This document shows positions 58,938-64,000 of a stretch of DNA of 64,000 nt, in pieces. The translations under genes and the position numbers were made by a program. Under the pieces are notes generated by a model. The model saw nothing but the letters and a program-made list of their open reading frames with translations. It searched no databases and was not told where the DNA came from. The stretch comes from Scortum barcoo (lineage: Eukaryota; Chordata; Actinopteri; Centrarchiformes; Terapontidae): positions 13,818,528 to 13,882,527 of the forward strand of contig CM041546.1 in NCBI GenBank assembly GCA_023238725.1, in the 5' to 3' direction. The stretch's first letter is position 1. Every line of letters starts with the position of its first letter.

Positions 58938-59479
58938 CCACGTTTTTAATATTAATTCTGTTGTGCGGAGGTGGGGTACAGGAATGGGTTTGGGATGGGG
59001 AGAAGGGTGGTGAAGGGCGGGCAGGAAAGGGGACGGAGGATGCAAAGAAGCAGTCTGATGGCAGACAGGTAGGAAAGAGGAGAGGAGGGCTGACGGAGGA
59101 GTGAATGGAGGGATGAAGGTGGAGAGAAATAAAATAAGGGAGGTAGAGCAGTGGTGGAGGGGAAATCGTTTATCCTGCAGCCCAGGTAAGGGTGACCTGT
59201 TTGTCTCTGTCGGCCTCTGTTACTCCCCTGATGTCTCTATAATAGGCCCGTGAAGCAGGTAGACACGACAGCACAAAGCAGCGGGCCACAGTAACTCACA
59301 GGCTCACAGGCACGCTTAAGCTCCATTCCACCCCAATAACTTTGGGGAATTTGCAGAAATTTCAGTTAATGAATTAAATAAGCACAATTTGGTATTTCCA
59401 ATGACTTGTTTTTAATGAATGCAGCTTAAAGGCAAAAAAAAAAAAAGAAAAAAAGAAATCCACAGTAAAAAATACATTC

Positions 59480-59990
59480 TTTGGGATTCAGAAATGAAAT
59501 GCAGTTGCAACCTGCATTTCTGAGTCAGTCTTGTTGTTATGTGGGGCATTTTTTCTTAAGCCTGCCAGTGTCACAGCTCTAAGGATGGCACTGTTGGACT
59601 TTCTGGTTAGTTAGTAGAGTTGACCACTTTAGGCATGTAAATACTGACTCTGTGTTTTGCAGTGAAATTTGGTGCAAATGTTCATGGTCTCTTCTTCCAG
59701 CGCCACCAAGAAGTTGACAGTTTTGCTTTTTGAGTGAAATGTGTCAGCAACCATTGGGTGGTTTGCCATTAATCTGGTACAGTCAACTCTCAGACTTCAA
59801 ATACAGCACCATCATTCGTTTAGATTTTTAACTTGTCCAATGCTTGATGGCTTATGATCACGCACCTGCAAAATGAATTACATTCCTATCAGCTTCAACT
59901 TTGTATGGCGTGCTAACCAAACTGAAATGATGCACAGTAAACATTTTGCCTGCTAAACATCAGTGTGCTAGCCTGCCAACAACAGCATTT
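59480..59990. repeat. Dispersed teleost-type repeat
   Basis: Ordered blocks GGTGCAAATGTTCATGGTC, GCGCCACCAAGAAGTTGAC, GAGTGAAATGTGTCAGCAAC, CATTGGGTGGTTTGCCATTA and, farther right, CCTGCTAAACATCAGTGTGC. These resemble a frequent fish repeat with 'GTGAAATGTCTCAACAACTATTGG'-like and 'GCTAACATGCTAA'-like parts. Diverged; borders approximate. Confidence 0.55.
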
Positions 59991-62780
59991 ATCACTTCAA
60001 CGCGTGGCTGCTCGTGGAGTTTCTTGTTAGTCTCGTTTCCCCATGAATGACGGTCCAAGCGCAGATGATGTGACGTTATGTCAAAATATCTAGCTGGTTC
60101 AATAGCAGGGAAAAATGTTAGTTTCTGAAACATCAGTGTTAGGCTTTGGCAACAGCAGTTCGGAATCAAAGAACAGTAGCTCCTTTCTAGATGTACGATT
60201 CTGCACCACTGCTCAACAATCACACGGGGAGAAATCCATTGTAGAGTAAAAATGTCAACACTCCATGACAAACGAACTCCTGCAATCCACTGAACACCGC
60301 AGATTGATGACTTATAACAGTGTAAGAGTATTCAAGGGTGGATTTTTCCTTAAGGCGGTAGCTATAGATCTAGCTGTAACTTGAAATAAAAGTAAGCCAG
60401 GCAGCCGGCTCACTTTGATTTGTGTCTCTGCTCACTTCCTCCTCCTGTTTTTCATTTCACTCATCGTCCCCTCCGCATGATGCAGTAATGACAGCCCCCT
60501 CTCTGCTCGCTACGAAATCACCTCAGTGAAGATCCATTTCATTACTTTGATTTGGAAATAAAACAGAGTGGAGTGGCAAAGTTGAAAATGAGCGTAGATG
60601 AGAGGGAGCGAAAGACAGGGTGAGGAGAAAGAGAGACGAGAGGAAAGCTTGGCCTAGAGCTATGGAAAGTTGTAATAGATGTTATGTGAGCAGCAGGAGA
60701 ATAAAAAGCATGTGGGCGTTTATATGGAATTAAGGCTTGGATTGTCATTACCATATTGTCTAAGACTTTTCAGTTTTTCAGAGGATTGCACTGTTTTTTC
60801 TCAAATTACATCCCCAAATAATACACACAGATATACAGTTAGACATATTCAAAAGCGTGAACTGAGCATCAAGTGGCCTGATTAATAGTCTGCTTTCACT
60901 CAAACACAGTCAAAGCACAGAGAGGAGAATGTGCAAAGGAAAAGGCTCATGTTCTTCATTTGAATTCAAAGTCATAAAGCCACAGACACCAAAGTTTAAA
61001 CTGGACCATATCAGCCTTCCATTTAAAAAACAATAATGGGAAGGAAGGATAATAAAATGATTGCATAAATAATTGACAAACAGTCTAGCCAAATGCAAAC
61101 AAACCCACTCAGAGAGAATTAAAGTACATCAGTCAGTCAGAGTGACCGGAAAGGACAGTGCACACCCAGGGGTCCCCAACAAAAGAAATACAGACACAGT
61201 TTGGAAGCCTGGGTGCTCAATGATAAAACAAAAAAAAGGAAAAAAAAGTAAGAAAAGAGAAGCCTACAAAAGTGCAAATTGCAGAAGGGACAAATGTGAC
61301 AGGTGAGCCGGGAGAAATGAAAGGATACTTATGCTCCAGTGTGTGAGTTGACTGGCACCTCAGGGTCACCCTAAACTGTCACTGAGAACCAGTCACCTGT
61401 TGGCGTGTATCTACTCGCATCCCACAGTACAGTCAGCCTGGAATGACCCATCAACATGTCTGAAATGACCCGTCAACAAATAATCAGACAGCTGCAAAGA
61501 CACATTGCAAGCAATCACAACTTTGAATTTATGCTTTACTTTTTAATGGTGGTGTGCATACAACATCTGAAACACTGTTCATGCTAAAGAGGTAAAAATT
61601 GGTGCCCCATTGGGACATATTTGCAATAGCGCCACCATGTGGTTATGTTTAAAGCTCTGAATATATGTATAAACTTACAAATAGAAAAATGCTTTTTGTA
61701 TCATATTGTTTCTTGTATTTAGGTTTTAGATAACTGCTATGATTCATTAAACATTATTTATAAGAAATAAAAAATGTAAAGTTTTACAGGTCATTAATAC
61801 TGCACTGAAGTCACTGAGAGTGAATAACTTGATTTTATGTCGAATTTGGTGTCATTGTGCTCAGACACTTATTGTATCTTAATTTGTTATTATTAATTTG
61901 AAATTGTTCTTTGAAACAAACAAACAAATAATTTTAATATATATTTTCAATATGTATTTTCACAGTATAGATTGCACATTTATTGGTATTTTCTATTGGG
62001 ACCAGTTTTGTAGGAGGACTATGTGGATCATTGATACATTTTAAAAAAATCAGCCTGCTGGAAGCACAGTACACAGAGATGGACTAGTATAAGTACAAAA
62101 TATGTAGCCTTCCTTACAGCAATGTCAAGACAAACATTATCATATCACAGTTTTTATGATGAAAACAACCGATCCAGCCCTGAAGAGGTGTAGGTTTACA
62201 TGTTAAGGTAGTAAGAATCTAGATGAGGCAGCTTGCTGAGCAATTTACATAAGCTGCTAAACTCAGAAAGGGATTATTTCAATAGCTTTGCTTTCCCTTG
62301 TTTGCTGACACAATGTAAGGAGTACAGTAGATGCACAGTTTCCCAACTCATGAGTGAGTTAAAACTGGCTGCCAATCAAATGAGGTAAAATTTTGCTGCT
62401 CTGTATTATCCCTGCTGTATATGTTGTCCCTTCAGAGACGGTGTTTCAGTTTTAGAACAATACGGTGCATTGTTCCTGCAGCCTATGACACATCCTTTGT
62501 TTCACAGTAATATGGCACTTTGTCCTCACAGCTGAAGTATCTCTTGTTTTACAGTAATTTTGTCTCATGAAGCTTCTTTATAATAAGACGGTTCATTGTT
62601 CTCTCAGCTTATGAAGTGTCTCCTGCCATTTGTTTTATATCGTCCTTTGGAGCTCACAAGGCAAAAAAATTATGTTGTTTGCATGTACATCCTGGAAGGG
62701 GAATGTAATTCTACTTTTGTAGATCAATAAAAACCATTGTATTCTAATGTATTCCACTCACTATTCTAATCCATCCTCTC
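59991..62780. other. Intergenic, no gene seen
   Basis: AT-rich; poly-A runs near 61230-61260; no coding sequence recognised. Confidence 0.5.
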
Positions 62781-62794
62781 CTATTAGCAAACAT

Positions 62795-63240
62795 ATGGGC
62801 ATGCTGGCTGCAGTGGCTGTTATGTAATTAATAGTCATGGAGGGGCAATTAAAATCGGGAGGCTTTATGGGCTTGCTGATTAGGATATTTAAAGCATGAA
62901 GTACCCAAGGCTCTTATTTTTGTGCAAGTTTCTGTGTATCTTCTTGTTTATATTAGTTTGCTATTCTGTTTCCTCAAGCAAATGTGTGTTTGTGTGAAAA
63001 ATGAGCACTGCCTTTGTGCTTGTGTGTGATGTGAGAGTACTTACAAGCCAAGGAACAGTTTTAACACTTATCCTTGACTTTTCCTTTACCCGCGCGCAAT
63101 TAATTACTGCCCAGAATAGCAGCCCTGGGATCAGCTGCTAAGGAAATGAAAACACATCAGTGTAAATGCAACGCCAGCCGACTCTGGGAGTGTTGTAGTG
63201 CAGCACACTGAAACCCTGCACAGCCATCCATTTGCAATGA
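62795..63240. promoter_or_regulatory. Possible conserved noncoding element(s) with homeodomain-type sites and a D-box
   Basis: About 62795-62880 holds a perfect D-box GTTATGTAAT (62819-62828), ATTAATAG, CAATTAAAA and GGCTTTATGGGC (a Hox/Cdx-like core). About 63090-63190 has CAATTAATTACTGCCC and a GC-balanced unique stretch. It is compositionally unlike the surrounding simple DNA. The enhancer role is inference only. Confidence 0.25.
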
Positions 63241-63714
63241 CAATCATTATCGCGTGAAAGCAGTGGTCTCCAACTCTATTCTAGAGGGGATGTGTGTGTT
63301 CACAGTCCCACAGTAATCCATATTCACTTTCTTAATTGGTTCAATTAGTTCTCTCAGATACTGTATGAATTTTACACTCTGCCTGTCCCCAGATAAAGGC
63401 CAGTTAACGTATTACTGGGCAGAGGTTACAAATTGGGTTCCCAGTGGTGAGGCTTAATACACAGAGGATTTGAAGTCATTTATGTGGTTGAGTGGGCTAA
63501 AAACTGTATTTCTGACACTGTAATGAGGGAACACAAGCATCTTGGCCTCACCGTTTAGTCAAATGCAAGACGTACCCTCGTGGGAATTCACACACACCCG
63601 CACACAGATACACACACATGACATATCAGGCACAGATAACCACACAATAGGTGGTAAATATTCTTGCTGTTTTATCACAGTCACAAACATTAAGTCACCC
63701 TTTAATTCACTTAA

Positions 63715-63715
<1 letters not shown>

Positions 63716-63758
<43 letters not shown>
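63716..63758. repeat. (CT)n(CA)n compound microsatellite
   Basis: About 15 CT units followed by about 6 CA units. Confidence 0.95.
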
Positions 63759-64000
63759 AACGCTACCAACGCTGGACTCTTATTGTCCAGTTACCAAATT
63801 TGGACCACTATATATAAAAAGAAATATATATTCTATATCTATTTTTTTCATACATAAAAGCTAAACAATCTTGGTTTAAATGCAACACAAAGTACAAATA
63901 AAACCTTCACTGAGAAAAGCAGGTGCTGAGCCACATTAAGCTGGTTAAGTTCTAGAAGTGGATATGTTAACTATGTCAGCAAAAACAAGAATAAAAAATA

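Noticed and set aside
1..64000. CRISPR arrays, bacterial operons, phage or viral genes
   Set aside because: None seen; direct repeats are microsatellites or dispersed eukaryotic repeats, and all supported genes are spliced vertebrate genes.

Overview
The window is vertebrate nuclear DNA, almost certainly from a ray-finned (teleost) fish. The genes have many small exons with canonical GT/AG junctions, there is abundant CA/GT and CT microsatellite sequence, and several dispersed repeats are of kinds common in teleost genomes (a tRNA-like SINE pair, a TTAA-flanked piggyBac-type MITE, and short 'AATAAAATTnACTTGACTT'-tailed elements). All gene models below come from reading the sequence. The splice junctions of the four complete genes were joined by hand and keep frame from start to stop.

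Layout, all genes on the + strand: (1) 1-876, the last coding exon of a C2H2 zinc-finger gene whose 5' part lies outside the window. (2) 4.98-11.08 kb, dbp, a PAR-bZIP circadian output factor (four coding exons, 380 aa), with CpG-rich, CCAAT/GC-box and E-box sequence upstream. (3) 14.92-23.45 kb, a secreted WAP-like plus sushi protein ending in an apolipoprotein-H-like domain V (eight coding exons, 352 aa). (4) 24.3-28.7 kb, znf524 (two coding exons, 950 aa), with a CpG-island promoter. (5) 36.0-44.7 kb, a myocardin-family coactivator, most likely mamstr (15 coding exons, 830 aa). From 44.7 kb to the end (19 kb) I see no convincing gene, only repeats, microsatellites and a few possible conserved elements.

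Human DBP and MAMSTR lie close together on 19q13.33 and ZNF524 lies on 19q13.42. The block therefore looks like an old linkage group kept together in fish. dbp, znf524 and mamstr encode nuclear regulators. The secreted sushi gene sits between them and is probably functionally unrelated.

The points most worth a second look are: perfect CACGTG E-boxes in the dbp upstream region, intron 1 and intron 2, the layout reported for mouse Dbp; a mamstr-locus gene that keeps a full myocardin-like architecture with degenerate RPEL motifs; the WAP-sushi-apoH domain combination; a fish znf524 far longer than the mammalian protein, with a CtBP-type motif and an intron that splits a zinc finger; and the structure of the mobile elements. 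I found no prokaryote-type system, CRISPR array, rRNA or intact tRNA.
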